A stretch of 64,000 nt of DNA from Mucilaginibacter gracilis (GTDB taxonomy: Bacteria; Bacteroidota; Bacteroidia; Sphingobacteriales; Sphingobacteriaceae). This document shows, in pieces, positions 26,897-34,852 of the stretch. Each line of letters begins with the position of its first letter. Position 1 is the stretch's first letter. The notes below the pieces were generated by a model. It saw nothing but the letters and a program-made list of their open reading frames with translations. It was not told where the DNA came from and did not search any database. Made by a program: the position numbers and the translations under genes. The stretch lies in contig NZ_RBKU01000001.1 in the NCBI RefSeq assembly GCF_003633615.1, positions 3,100,001 through 3,164,000 on the forward strand. The letters run 5' to 3'.

Positions 26897-27427
26897 ATGA
26901 GAAAGATATTTTTGACCTTTGGTTTTGTATTTTTAACGAGCGTTTGTGCATTTGCACAGCGCTTTGCTTACATTGATTCGGATTATATTTTAAAACATAT
27001 ACCCGATTATGTGTCGTCTCAAAAAGAACTTAACTCGCTTTCGGCCCAGTGGCAAAAAGAAGTTGATGCCCGTTTCCAGGAGATTGACCGTATGTATAAA
27101 GCCTACCAGGCCGACCAGGTATTGATGACCGCTGATATGAAAAAGCGCAGGGAAAACGAAATTGTTGATAAGGAAAAAGCCGCTAAAGATTTTCAGCGCC
27201 AAAAGTTTGGCCCGGACGGCGAGCTTACCCAACGCAGCAATACCCTGGTTAAACCCATACAGGATAGAATTGCCAAAGCAGTACAAGGTTTAGCCGAAAG
27301 CGAAAATATTGATATGATATTTGATAAGAACAGCGAAGTTGTAATGCTGTATGCAAACCCACGTTACGATAAAAGCGCCGATGTAATTACGCGCCTTGGG
27401 CTTAAACCCGGAGTTTTTGCCAAGTAA
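26897..27427 (+). CDS. OmpH/Skp family periplasmic chaperone (first copy)
   Basis: A 176-residue secreted protein. Signal peptide to AFAQ, then RFAYIDSDYILKHIPDY, a long charged coiled-coil hairpin (about residues 45-125) and the C-terminal beta segment ENIDMIFDKNSEVVMLYANP, which is the OmpH/Skp pattern. Skp trimers hold unfolded outer-membrane proteins for BamA. It lies 107 bases after bamA and is the most divergent of the three copies; it ends in a distinct RLGLKPGVFAK tail. Confidence 0.92.
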   Translation: MRKIFLTFGFVFLTSVCAFAQRFAYIDSDYILKHIPDYVSSQKELNSLSAQWQKEVDARFQEIDRMYKAYQADQVLMTADMKKRRENEIVDKEKAAKDFQRQKFGPDGELTQRSNTLVKPIQDRIAKAVQGLAESENIDMIFDKNSEVVMLYANPRYDKSADVITRLGLKPGVFAK

Positions 27428-27547
27428 TAATAAATTATGTTTAGTAAGTTAAATACATATTAAACTTTGCCGAAGCGTTAAAATAGTGCCGCTCAAATCA
27501 AATAATTTGTTTAAAATAGCACCATAAAAAATCAGGAAAAAGTTCAG

Positions 27548-28063
27548 ATGAAAAAATTATTAAAAGTTGTATTAGTTGCGGGGTGTATGTTGTTTACGGG
27601 GAACATGATAGCTAATGCACAATCAAAAATTGGCCATGTTAACTTTAACGCTATAATTGACCAAATGCCCGATACCAAGGTAATTTCGGCCCAGTTACAA
27701 GCTTATCAAAAAACGTTTATCGATCAGTTAACTGTTATGCAATCGGAGCTTCAAGTTAAAGCTAATGCTTACGATACTCAAAAAGCTACCATGACTGATG
27801 CTGTGCGCCAGTTAAAAGAAGGTGAATTGCAAGACATTCAAAAACGTATGCAGGATTATCAAACAACTGCAGGCCAAAAAGTTGATGCCAAAAAAGAAGA
27901 ACTTGGTAAACCACTTTTTGACAAAGTTAGATTGGCAATATCGGCAGTAGCTAAAGAAAAAGGTTACGGTTACGTTATCGATTCGTCGCAAAATGAGCTT
28001 TTGGTAGCTCCGGATGGCGACGATTTAATGGCAGCCGTGAAATTGAAATTGGGTTTAAAATAA
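27548..28063 (+). CDS. OmpH/Skp family periplasmic chaperone (second copy)
   Basis: A 171-residue secreted protein: signal peptide to NAQ, SKIGHVNFNAIIDQMPDTK, a coiled-coil hairpin (about residues 50-125), then VAKEKGYGYVIDSS and a C-terminal AAVKLKLGLK. It is the same length as the next gene, and the blocks YQKTF-DQ, ATMTDAVR, KPLFDKV-LA and AVAKEKGYG are shared, so the pair arose by a fairly recent duplication. A stem-loop terminator lies right after it, so the third copy is probably transcribed separately. Confidence 0.92.
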   Translation: MKKLLKVVLVAGCMLFTGNMIANAQSKIGHVNFNAIIDQMPDTKVISAQLQAYQKTFIDQLTVMQSELQVKANAYDTQKATMTDAVRQLKEGELQDIQKRMQDYQTTAGQKVDAKKEELGKPLFDKVRLAISAVAKEKGYGYVIDSSQNELLVAPDGDDLMAAVKLKLGLK

Positions 28064-28087
28064 CCTCAAAAGGTAACAAGTAAAAGG

Positions 28088-28114
28088 AGGGAAGGCTTAC
28101 GCTTTCCTTTTTTA
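28088..28114 (+). terminator. Rho-independent terminator after second ompH copy
   Basis: GGAAGGC pairs with GCTTTCC across TTAC with one G-U pair, followed by six T residues. Confidence 0.75.
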
Positions 28115-28187
28115 TTGTAACGCTATAAAGTAGTAAAAACAAAAAACGTCTTAATATAATACTCTAAAAACAACCCCAAAAACAGGA

Positions 28188-28703
28188 ATGAAAAAGTTAT
28201 TTAAAGTTGCCCTGCTTGCCGCATGTATATCATTTACAGCAAGTTTTGTTGCTAAAGCGCAAAGTAAACAAGGCTATGTTTATTTTAGTGCCATAATTGA
28301 TGTTATGCCCGAGAAAGCAACATTGCAAAAAACATTACAGGATTATCAAAAAACATTTGCCGATCAATATCAGTTAATGCAAACCGAATATCAAACTAAA
28401 GGTGCCGATTACGAAAAAAACCGCGCTACCATGACTGATGCCGTGCGTGCTGTAAAAGAAAGCGAGTTGACCGATATTCAAGGCCGTATACAAAAATTTT
28501 CTGCCGATGCCCAACAAAAAATGGAAGCTAAACAAAGCGAATTGGCAAAACCATTGTTTGATAAAGTAAAACTGGCAGTAAACGCAGTAGCTAAAGAAAA
28601 AGGTTATGGTTTTGTATTAGATGCAACATCACAAATATTAGTAGTTGCTCCTGATGCTGACGATTTAACCCCTGCCGTGAAATTGAAATTAGGCATCAAG
28701 TAA
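28188..28703 (+). CDS. OmpH/Skp family periplasmic chaperone (third copy)
   Basis: A 171-residue secreted protein: signal peptide to VAKAQ, SKQGYVYFSAIIDVMPEKA, a coiled-coil hairpin with YQKTFADQYQLMQTEYQTKG, then VAKEKGYGFVLDATSQILVV and the C-terminal AVKLKLGIK. It is a close paralogue of the gene before it. Three Skp-type genes in a row suggest either dosage or divided client specificity. It has its own spacer (124 bases) and ends at a very strong terminator. Confidence 0.92.
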   Translation: MKKLFKVALLAACISFTASFVAKAQSKQGYVYFSAIIDVMPEKATLQKTLQDYQKTFADQYQLMQTEYQTKGADYEKNRATMTDAVRAVKESELTDIQGRIQKFSADAQQKMEAKQSELAKPLFDKVKLAVNAVAKEKGYGFVLDATSQILVVAPDADDLTPAVKLKLGIK

Positions 28704-28723
28704 AATTTTCAATAATTGAGATT

Positions 28724-28753
28724 AAAGGGAAAACTTCGGTTTTCCCTTTTTAG
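28724..28753 (+). terminator. Rho-independent terminator with UUCG tetraloop
   Basis: A perfect 11-bp stem (AAAGGGAAAAC with its complement) is closed by C-UUCG-G, the most stable tetraloop, followed by T residues. It ends the bamA-ompH region before murI. Confidence 0.92.
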
Positions 28754-28788
28754 TTTTACAGGTTTTTTTATTTGTTACTTTAGTACCC

Positions 28789-29619
28789 ATGTTATCAACC
28801 CAACCCATCGGTGTTTTTGATTCTGGTTATGGCGGTTTAACCGTTTTTAAATCGATAGCCCGGTTGCTTCCGCAATACGATTATGTGTACCTGGGCGATA
28901 ACATGCGCGCACCATATGGCAACCGCTCGTTTAAAACCATCCACCAATATACCTGGGAATGTGTGCAGTTAATGTTTGATATGGGTTGCCCCTTGGTAAT
29001 ACTGGCTTGTAATACAGCTTCCGCCAAAGCACTGCGCACTATTCAACAGCAAGATTTACAGCATCAGCATCCGGGTAAACGGGTATTAGGTGTTATCCGG
29101 CCCACTGCCGAGGTTATAGGTAACTGTACCCAAACCAAACAAATAGGCGTTTTAGGTACCAAAGGCACAGTACAATCCGGATCATACCTGCTCGAAATTG
29201 AAAAGTTTTTTCCTGATGTAAAAGTGTACCAGCAGGCTTGTCCGCTTTGGGTTCCGCTTATCGAGAACGGCGAATATGATAAACCCGGTGCCGATTATTT
29301 TGTAAAACAATACCTGGACCAGGTAATGGCGCAATGTGCCGGTATTGATACCCTTTTACTGGCCTGTACCCATTACCCGGTGTTAGAGCAAAAAATAAAG
29401 GCTTATCTTCCCGCTAGCATCAAGGTGGTTGCTCAAGGCGATATAGTTGCCCAAAGCCTTGCCGATTACCTGCACCGGCATCCCGAAATGGAGCAACGCC
29501 TCACCAAAAACGGCCAGCAACAATTTTTTACCACTACCGATGATACGAGTGATTTTGACCATCATGCCTCCATATTTTATTCCGAACCGGTAAAATCATC
29601 TTATCTACAGGTTAAATAA
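28789..29619 (+). CDS. murI: Glutamate racemase
   Basis: A 276-residue cofactor-independent racemase that supplies D-glutamate for peptidoglycan. The first catalytic half is DSGYGGLTV (Asp 11, Ser 12) with ACNTASA (Cys 74); the second is LACTHYPVLE (Cys 193). LGDNMRAPYG and IGVLGTKGTV are also characteristic. Length is normal. It has its own promoter region; a near-consensus TACTTTAG lies five bases before the ATG, so it may also be leaderless. Confidence 0.96.
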   Translation: MLSTQPIGVFDSGYGGLTVFKSIARLLPQYDYVYLGDNMRAPYGNRSFKTIHQYTWECVQLMFDMGCPLVILACNTASAKALRTIQQQDLQHQHPGKRVLGVIRPTAEVIGNCTQTKQIGVLGTKGTVQSGSYLLEIEKFFPDVKVYQQACPLWVPLIENGEYDKPGADYFVKQYLDQVMAQCAGIDTLLLACTHYPVLEQKIKAYLPASIKVVAQGDIVAQSLADYLHRHPEMEQRLTKNGQQQFFTTTDDTSDFDHHASIFYSEPVKSSYLQVK

Positions 29620-29723
29620 GTGCCAGACAAAGTATCCTATTAACATGGGATAGCAATATTTACAATTGGGACATCCAATTAATGTATACTAAAAAGCTAT
29701 ATTTTATTTACAATTAAGTAAGT

Positions 29724-30818
29724 TTGCAGCCCAAAGGCAATTTCAATTTGAACTTTATTATTACATATATTATTATTGCTTTAGGGCTATTCGCTTTCGC
29801 AGGGTTGTTTACCCTTATTGGCGTGTATGCCGAGCGTAAAGTGTCGGCTTTTATACAAGATAGGCTGGGCCCTGTTGAGGTAGGCAAGTTTGGCTCGCTC
29901 CAAACCCTGGCCGATATGCTTAAACTCATCCAAAAAGAGTTTATTACCCCCGCCGCCGCCGATCCGCTTTTGTTTGTGTTGGCTCCGGCCATCATATTTG
30001 TTTCGGTTTTTTTGGGTTTTGCAGCCATGCCCTGGGGGCCGGGCATTGTTCCCGTAAGCCTTAATATTGGGTTGTTTTACGTTTTTGCCATTGTTTCGGT
30101 AGAAACACTTGGCATATTAATGGCAGGCTGGGGTTCAAACAACAAATATTCGCTGTTGGGGGCCATGCGTTCGGTATCGCAAATTATCTCGTATGAAATA
30201 CCTGCCGGCTTCGCCATTATATCTGTAGTGATGATTGCCCAGACTTTAGACCTGCAAGAAATTGCCGCGCAACAAGGTATTTTGTCAACCGTACAGACCA
30301 AGTTTTTTGGTTTTTGGGATGTGAGCCATATAGGTGGTATATTGTCGTGGAATATATTTCGCGCACCGCATCTCATCATAGCATTCGTAATTTACTTTAT
30401 TGCATCGTTGGCCGAATCAAACCGGGCACCTTTTGATATTCCGGAAGCTGAATCGGAACTGGTGGCAGGTTTCCATACCGAATATACGGGTATGGGTTTC
30501 GCCTTTGTTTTTTTGGCCGAATATGCCATGATGTTTTTGGTATCTATGATAGCAGTGATGTTGTTTTTAGGGGCCTGGAACACACCATTTCCTAACTTTG
30601 ATGCCTTACGTTTGGCCGACTGGACTACAGGTTTAGGCTTTGGCATTTTATGGGTAACCTTAAAAACGCTGGCCCTTGTTTTTATACAAATGTGGATAAG
30701 GTGGACATTGCCACGTTTCCGCATAGATCAATTGATGAATTTGTGCTGGAAAGTGCTAACACCACTGGCCTTTATATGTATGCTCATATCGGGCATTTGG
30801 CGTATATTGTTGATGTAA
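29724..30818 (+). CDS. nuoH: NADH-quinone oxidoreductase subunit H
   Basis: A 364-residue membrane subunit with eight or so helices, forming the quinone-binding chamber of complex I. YAERKVSAFIQDRLGP near residues 34-49, the acidic loop RAPFDIPEAESELVAGFHTEY and the C-terminal WIRWTLPRFRIDQLM are diagnostic. The start is a TTG (QPKGNFNLNF follows), since no ATG lies before the first helix. TAAGTTTG overlaps that TTG and resembles a promoter element, so the exact start needs caution. It is the first gene of nuoHIJKLMN; nuoA-G are not in this window, where murI lies upstream instead. Confidence 0.95.
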   Translation: MQPKGNFNLNFIITYIIIALGLFAFAGLFTLIGVYAERKVSAFIQDRLGPVEVGKFGSLQTLADMLKLIQKEFITPAAADPLLFVLAPAIIFVSVFLGFAAMPWGPGIVPVSLNIGLFYVFAIVSVETLGILMAGWGSNNKYSLLGAMRSVSQIISYEIPAGFAIISVVMIAQTLDLQEIAAQQGILSTVQTKFFGFWDVSHIGGILSWNIFRAPHLIIAFVIYFIASLAESNRAPFDIPEAESELVAGFHTEYTGMGFAFVFLAEYAMMFLVSMIAVMLFLGAWNTPFPNFDALRLADWTTGLGFGILWVTLKTLALVFIQMWIRWTLPRFRIDQLMNLCWKVLTPLAFICMLISGIWRILLM

Positions 30819-30820
30819 AT

Positions 30821-31459
30821 ATGTTAAGAGGTGTAATAAACGGATTTAAAACTGCATGGGTAGGCTTGTTCCTCACCATAAAACACATGTTTGCTTCTAA
30901 TAAGCAAAGGGTGGTGGAGTCTGTAAAATCCGATAATTACTTTGAGCAGCAAAACGGCCACGGCACCAACACTATTCAATACCCTTCGCAACAGTTACCA
31001 GTACCCGAAGTTGGCCGTTACCAGTTGGATGTTGAAATTGACGACTGTATTGTTTGCGATTTGTGTGCCAAAATTTGTCCGGTGGATTGTATTACCATTG
31101 AATCTATCAAAGCTACCGAACTGATTGGTTTAACATCCGACGGTAGCCCCAAACGCATCCATGCAGCTAAGTTTGATATTGACATGGCGAAATGTATGTA
31201 TTGCGGCCTTTGTACCGTGGTTTGCCCAACGGAGTGCATTGTGATGACTAATGAATACGACGTAAGTGTGCCAAGTATTGATTTGTTGAATTACAAATTC
31301 TCGGACATGTCGCCCGAGTTTGCCCGCGAAAAGCAACGGGAATTAGATGCCCAACTGGCCGAAAAGCAAGCCGCAAAACTGGCGGCACAAAAAAAGAAAG
31401 AAGACGATGATAAAAGAAAAAAAGATAACGAAGGCGGGGAGGCCGGCGTTGTACTATGA
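30821..31459 (+). CDS. nuoI: NADH-quinone oxidoreductase subunit I
   Basis: A 212-residue iron-sulfur subunit. Two 4Fe-4S ferredoxin motifs, CIVCDLCAKICPVDC and CMYCGLCTVVCPTEC, carry clusters N6a and N6b of complex I. I start it at MLRGVINGFK, two bases after the nuoH stop; the longer frame beginning at 30650 only overlaps nuoH. The last 45 residues form a Lys/Glu/Ala-rich charged tail (AEKQAAKLAAQKKKEDDD and onward), longer than in many NuoI proteins. It overlaps nuoJ by four bases. Confidence 0.96.
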   Translation: MLRGVINGFKTAWVGLFLTIKHMFASNKQRVVESVKSDNYFEQQNGHGTNTIQYPSQQLPVPEVGRYQLDVEIDDCIVCDLCAKICPVDCITIESIKATELIGLTSDGSPKRIHAAKFDIDMAKCMYCGLCTVVCPTECIVMTNEYDVSVPSIDLLNYKFSDMSPEFAREKQRELDAQLAEKQAAKLAAQKKKEDDDKRKKDNEGGEAGVVL

Positions 31460-32007
31460 ACATAGGTGATGTTTTATTTGGCGTAATGGGTTTTGTTGCA
31501 TTGGCATCGGCGTTGCTGGTGGCGGCAAGCAATAACCTGGTGCGCTCATTATTTATGTTTTTTGTGACACTGTTTGCCATAGCCGGCCTATATGTTTTTG
31601 CCCTTGCAGATTTTGTTGCTGTTACCCAAATTGTAATTTACGTTGGCGGCGTTTTAGTACTCATGCTTTTTGCGTTTATGCTTTCGGGAAAAGAAACCCT
31701 CAATAACCTGAAGCAAAGCAATAGCCGTTTTATTTCGCTTGGTAAGGTGCCCGCAGTTTTAGTGGCTTTGCTGTTTTTAATTGTACTGGCAAACGCCATT
31801 TTAAAAGTGCAGCCTGATAGCTTACCCTGGATAAAGGCATCTGCGCAAAGCAACAACATTATAAAACCTACTGATAACATGGTAAATAATATAGGCATTA
31901 ACCTGATGACGCGCTATTTACTGCCGTTTGAAGTAGTATCTGTTTTATTAATGATGACTTTAATTGGTGCTGCCCACCTGGCCCGCAAGGAGGAGCATAA
32001 ATTATGA
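31456..32007 (+). CDS. nuoJ: NADH-quinone oxidoreductase subunit J
   Basis: A 183-residue membrane subunit with five helices. The conserved region FVAVTQIVIYVGGVLVLMLF, including the pi-bulge helix of ND6, is near residues 52-73; LLPFEVVSVLLMMTLIGA is the last helix. Overlapping ATGA junctions with nuoI and nuoK show tight coupling. Confidence 0.95.
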   Translation: MNIGDVLFGVMGFVALASALLVAASNNLVRSLFMFFVTLFAIAGLYVFALADFVAVTQIVIYVGGVLVLMLFAFMLSGKETLNNLKQSNSRFISLGKVPAVLVALLFLIVLANAILKVQPDSLPWIKASAQSNNIIKPTDNMVNNIGINLMTRYLLPFEVVSVLLMMTLIGAAHLARKEEHKL

Positions 32008-32309
32008 TAACGTTAAGCAATTTTTTGCTCATAGGTGCAGGCTTATTTTGCATAGGTATTTACATGGTGCTATCCAAACGTAACGCAATACAGGTATTGA
32101 TAGGGATTGAGCTTATTATCAATTCGGCCATATTAAATTTGGTAGCTTTTGGCAGGTATGATAAGGTTAACAATGCAGGGCAATCATTTGCGCTGTTTGC
32201 GATAGTATTAGCGGCGGCGGCAGTAGCTGTGGCACTTGCTATTATATTAAACGTGTACCGCCAGTACAAAACCATTAACCCGGCTGAAGTAGAGAGTTTA
32301 AAAGGATGA
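32004..32309 (+). CDS. nuoK: NADH-quinone oxidoreductase subunit K
   Basis: A 101-residue, three-helix antiporter-like subunit (ND4L). GIYMVLSKRNAIQVLIGIELIINSAILNLVAF contains the conserved Glu of helix 2, and FALFAIVLAAAAVAVALAIILNVYR the second Glu-equivalent region. It overlaps nuoJ and the next small gene by four bases each. Confidence 0.95.
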   Translation: MITLSNFLLIGAGLFCIGIYMVLSKRNAIQVLIGIELIINSAILNLVAFGRYDKVNNAGQSFALFAIVLAAAAVAVALAIILNVYRQYKTINPAEVESLKG

Positions 32310-32827
32310 AAAAAACACTGTTTATACTGCTTTTCGTACTAACCGGTATTACATCGGTTTCGGCACAAACAAAAAAGAATGCATACGAAGATAGTGTGTT
32401 GTGTGTTGTTGACGGTGTAAAGCATAGGGGTGTGCCTAAAATAGACACTAATTTTATTGCCGAAATAATGGTTTACAAAGACCACGACGAAGCCCTTAAA
32501 CAATTTGGCAACGAAGCCCGTAATGGGGTTGTTATAATTAACACGCTTAGCTTTGAAATTAGCGAATATCAAAAAAGGTTAAGCTTGTTTTCAAACAGCT
32601 ACAAGTAATATTTAGCAGCATACAACAATAACGACGAGTATATAACTTATTATATCAATAAAAAAATTCACCTATCGGCAGATAGGGAAACTATAAACAA
32701 ACTTTACAGCCTTAAATCGGAGAATATAGAAAGTGTTACCACTCAGTTTGTCGCCATCGGAAAAAAAGATCCAAAGAATGGGTTAAAAAAGGCAATAGGA
32801 TCTGTTCACGTCACAACAAAAAATTAA
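32306..32827 (+). pseudogene. Secreted protein with two plug-like repeats, broken by an in-frame TAA
   Basis: A 173-codon frame beginning on an ATGA overlap with nuoK, with a signal peptide (MKKTLFILLFVLTGITSVSAQ). Codon 101 (32606-32608) is TAA, but the same frame stays open for 72 more codons and ends with TAA three bases before the nuoL TTG. The first half contains VLCVVDGVKHRG ... FIAEIMVYKDHDEAL ... ARNGVVIINT, which resembles the TonB plug pattern 'VVDG...IESIEVLKDA...GVVIITT'. The second half repeats the pattern (SENIESVTTQFVAIG ... IGSVHVTTK). The stop falls between the two halves. A recent nonsense mutation is the simplest reading; a functional 100-residue product from the first half, or stop readthrough, is possible. 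A gene of this type is not part of complex I. Confidence 0.8.
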
Positions 32828-32830
32828 AAT

Positions 32831-34849
32831 TTGGAACTAACTCAACATCAGGCTCTTGTTACCCAGCTCGCAATTTTAGCGGTTGTGTTGCCTTTTGTTG
32901 CATTTTTGGTTAACTATTTGTTTGTTCCAAAACAAAGCAAACTATCGGGCGGAGTGTCTGCTGTGGCCATATTGCTAACGTTTGCACTTTCGGCCTATGT
33001 GTTTTTCCAGATATGGGATCAGTCGCCAATACATGTTAGGCATCTTTGGTTTTCCATTGGCGATAGCCAGGTTTATGTTGGCGTTTGGCTCAATAATTTA
33101 TCTGTTTTAATGCTGTTACTGGTTTCGGCAATAGCCCTGCCGGTACATATATACAGCATGGCCTACATGGATGGCGACGAACGTTACAGTACTTACTTTG
33201 CCTACCTTAGCTTTTTCTGTTTTGCCATGTTGGCTCTGGTTATTATGGATAACCTGCTTTTGTTATATGCCTTTTGGGAACTGGTAGGCTTTGCATCGTA
33301 CCTGCTCATCGGCTTTTGGTTTACCCGGGAAAAAGCAGTACAGGCCAACAAAAAAGCATTCATTATGAACCGCATTGGCGATGTTGGGCTTCTTATCGGC
33401 ATCCTCATTATCTATTCGCACTATCACACGTTTGATATGGTTACCTTGTTTGATGGCGGTAACCCCCTTGTGGCTGGCGCAAGTATTGGTACGCCATGGA
33501 TAACCCTTGCAGGCCTATGCCTGTTATGCGGTGCTATAGCCAAATCAGCACAGTTCCCGCTGCATACCTGGCTGCCTGATGCTATGGAAGGGCCAACCTC
33601 GGTTTCTGCATTAATTCATGCCGCAACAATGGTTGCCGCAGGTATATTTTTATTAGGGCGCGTTTACCCGGTATTTAACCAGCATGTTTTAATTATTATA
33701 GCCATTATTGGATGCTTTACGGCTTTTATGGCCGCCACCATAGCACTTACTCAAACCGATTTAAAGCGCATTTTGGCTTATTCTACCATATCGCAATTAG
33801 GTTTTATGATGCTAGGTATGGGTGTTGGGGCTTACTCATCATCATTGTTTCATTTAGCCACACATGCATTTTTTAAATGCTTGCTTTTTTTGGGCGCAGG
33901 GGTTATCATTCACCAAATGAATCACCTCAAGCATGAGCATCATTTAGATATTGACCCTCAAAATATACTGCACATGGGTGGCCTGCGTAAGTTGATGCCC
34001 GTAACCTTTATTACGTGTTGCATAGCCTCGTTAGCACTAATAGGTTTCCCGTTAACATCCGGCTATTTATCAAAAGACGGCATCCTTATCCAATCCTTCA
34101 ACTGGGCGCAGGATAAAGGCTGGGCATATTATATTATCCCGATAGGGGCCATGCTTACCAGTTTGCTAACTACGTTTTATATTGCGAGGCTCATATTCAA
34201 AGTGTTTTTTGGCGAATCGCGCTTAAAACAAATTGATCCGGAAATTGAACCAAAAGCTCATGAAGGCAACTGGCTGTTATCGGTACCCATGATGTTGCTG
34301 GCGGCTTGCAGTTTGTTTCCATTGTTCTCGTTTAACCCGTTCGGTTTAAAACAAGCATGGTTGCTGCATGGCTTTGCTGCCACCGCCGAAGCCGAAAATA
34401 GCTTCCGTTTATGGGTTCCGGTTATGATAAACGTAGCGGGTTTAGCAATTATATATATGGCCTACCTCATTTACGCAAAGCAAAGTATACATTGGTTTAA
34501 ACAAAAAGGCGTGCTTTTTAACCTATCATACAACCAATGGTACATTGATAGTTTTTATAACCAGGTAATAGTTAAACTGGTGTTGGGCTTAGGCAAAACG
34601 CTGTACTGGTTTGATAAGCACGTTTTAGATGGCTTTATCAATTTGCTGGCCGCAACGGGTATACTGCTCGGCAAAATTTCGGCTCTGTTTGATCAATATA
34701 TTATTGATGGACTGCTGCATTTAATAGCTTACGTAGTAAAACAAACGGGTAACTTTATCCGTGGCTTTCAAACAGGCAGGGTACAAAATTATTTGCTAAC
34801 TATGCTGCTCATCATTTTGGTTGTATATGTTTTAAAGACGTTTATTTAA
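32831..34849 (+). CDS. nuoL: NADH-quinone oxidoreductase subunit L
   Basis: A 672-residue proton-pumping antiporter-like subunit (ND5). The helices contain the conserved Glu in LLYAFWELVGFASYLLIGFWF, the Lys and His in PLHTWLPDAMEGPTSVSALIHAATMVAAG, and the broken-helix segment near ITCCIASLALIGFPLTSGYLSKD. The C-terminal long lateral helix follows with a long hydrophobic tail. The start is TTG, three bases after the end of the small disrupted frame; no ATG is suitably placed. Confidence 0.95.
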   Translation: MELTQHQALVTQLAILAVVLPFVAFLVNYLFVPKQSKLSGGVSAVAILLTFALSAYVFFQIWDQSPIHVRHLWFSIGDSQVYVGVWLNNLSVLMLLLVSAIALPVHIYSMAYMDGDERYSTYFAYLSFFCFAMLALVIMDNLLLLYAFWELVGFASYLLIGFWFTREKAVQANKKAFIMNRIGDVGLLIGILIIYSHYHTFDMVTLFDGGNPLVAGASIGTPWITLAGLCLLCGAIAKSAQFPLHTWLPDAMEGPTSVSALIHAATMVAAGIFLLGRVYPVFNQHVLIIIAIIGCFTAFMAATIALTQTDLKRILAYSTISQLGFMMLGMGVGAYSSSLFHLATHAFFKCLLFLGAGVIIHQMNHLKHEHHLDIDPQNILHMGGLRKLMPVTFITCCIASLALIGFPLTSGYLSKDGILIQSFNWAQDKGWAYYIIPIGAMLTSLLTTFYIARLIFKVFFGESRLKQIDPEIEPKAHEGNWLLSVPMMLLAACSLFPLFSFNPFGLKQAWLLHGFAATAEAENSFRLWVPVMINVAGLAIIYMAYLIYAKQSIHWFKQKGVLFNLSYNQWYIDSFYNQVIVKLVLGLGKTLYWFDKHVLDGFINLLAATGILLGKISALFDQYIIDGLLHLIAYVVKQTGNFIRGFQTGRVQNYLLTMLLIILVVYVLKTFI

Positions 34850-34852
34850 ATA

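Noticed and set aside
30650-30820. 57-codon upstream extension of nuoI
   Set aside because: Lies wholly inside nuoH in another frame; NuoI similarity begins at MLRGVINGFK.
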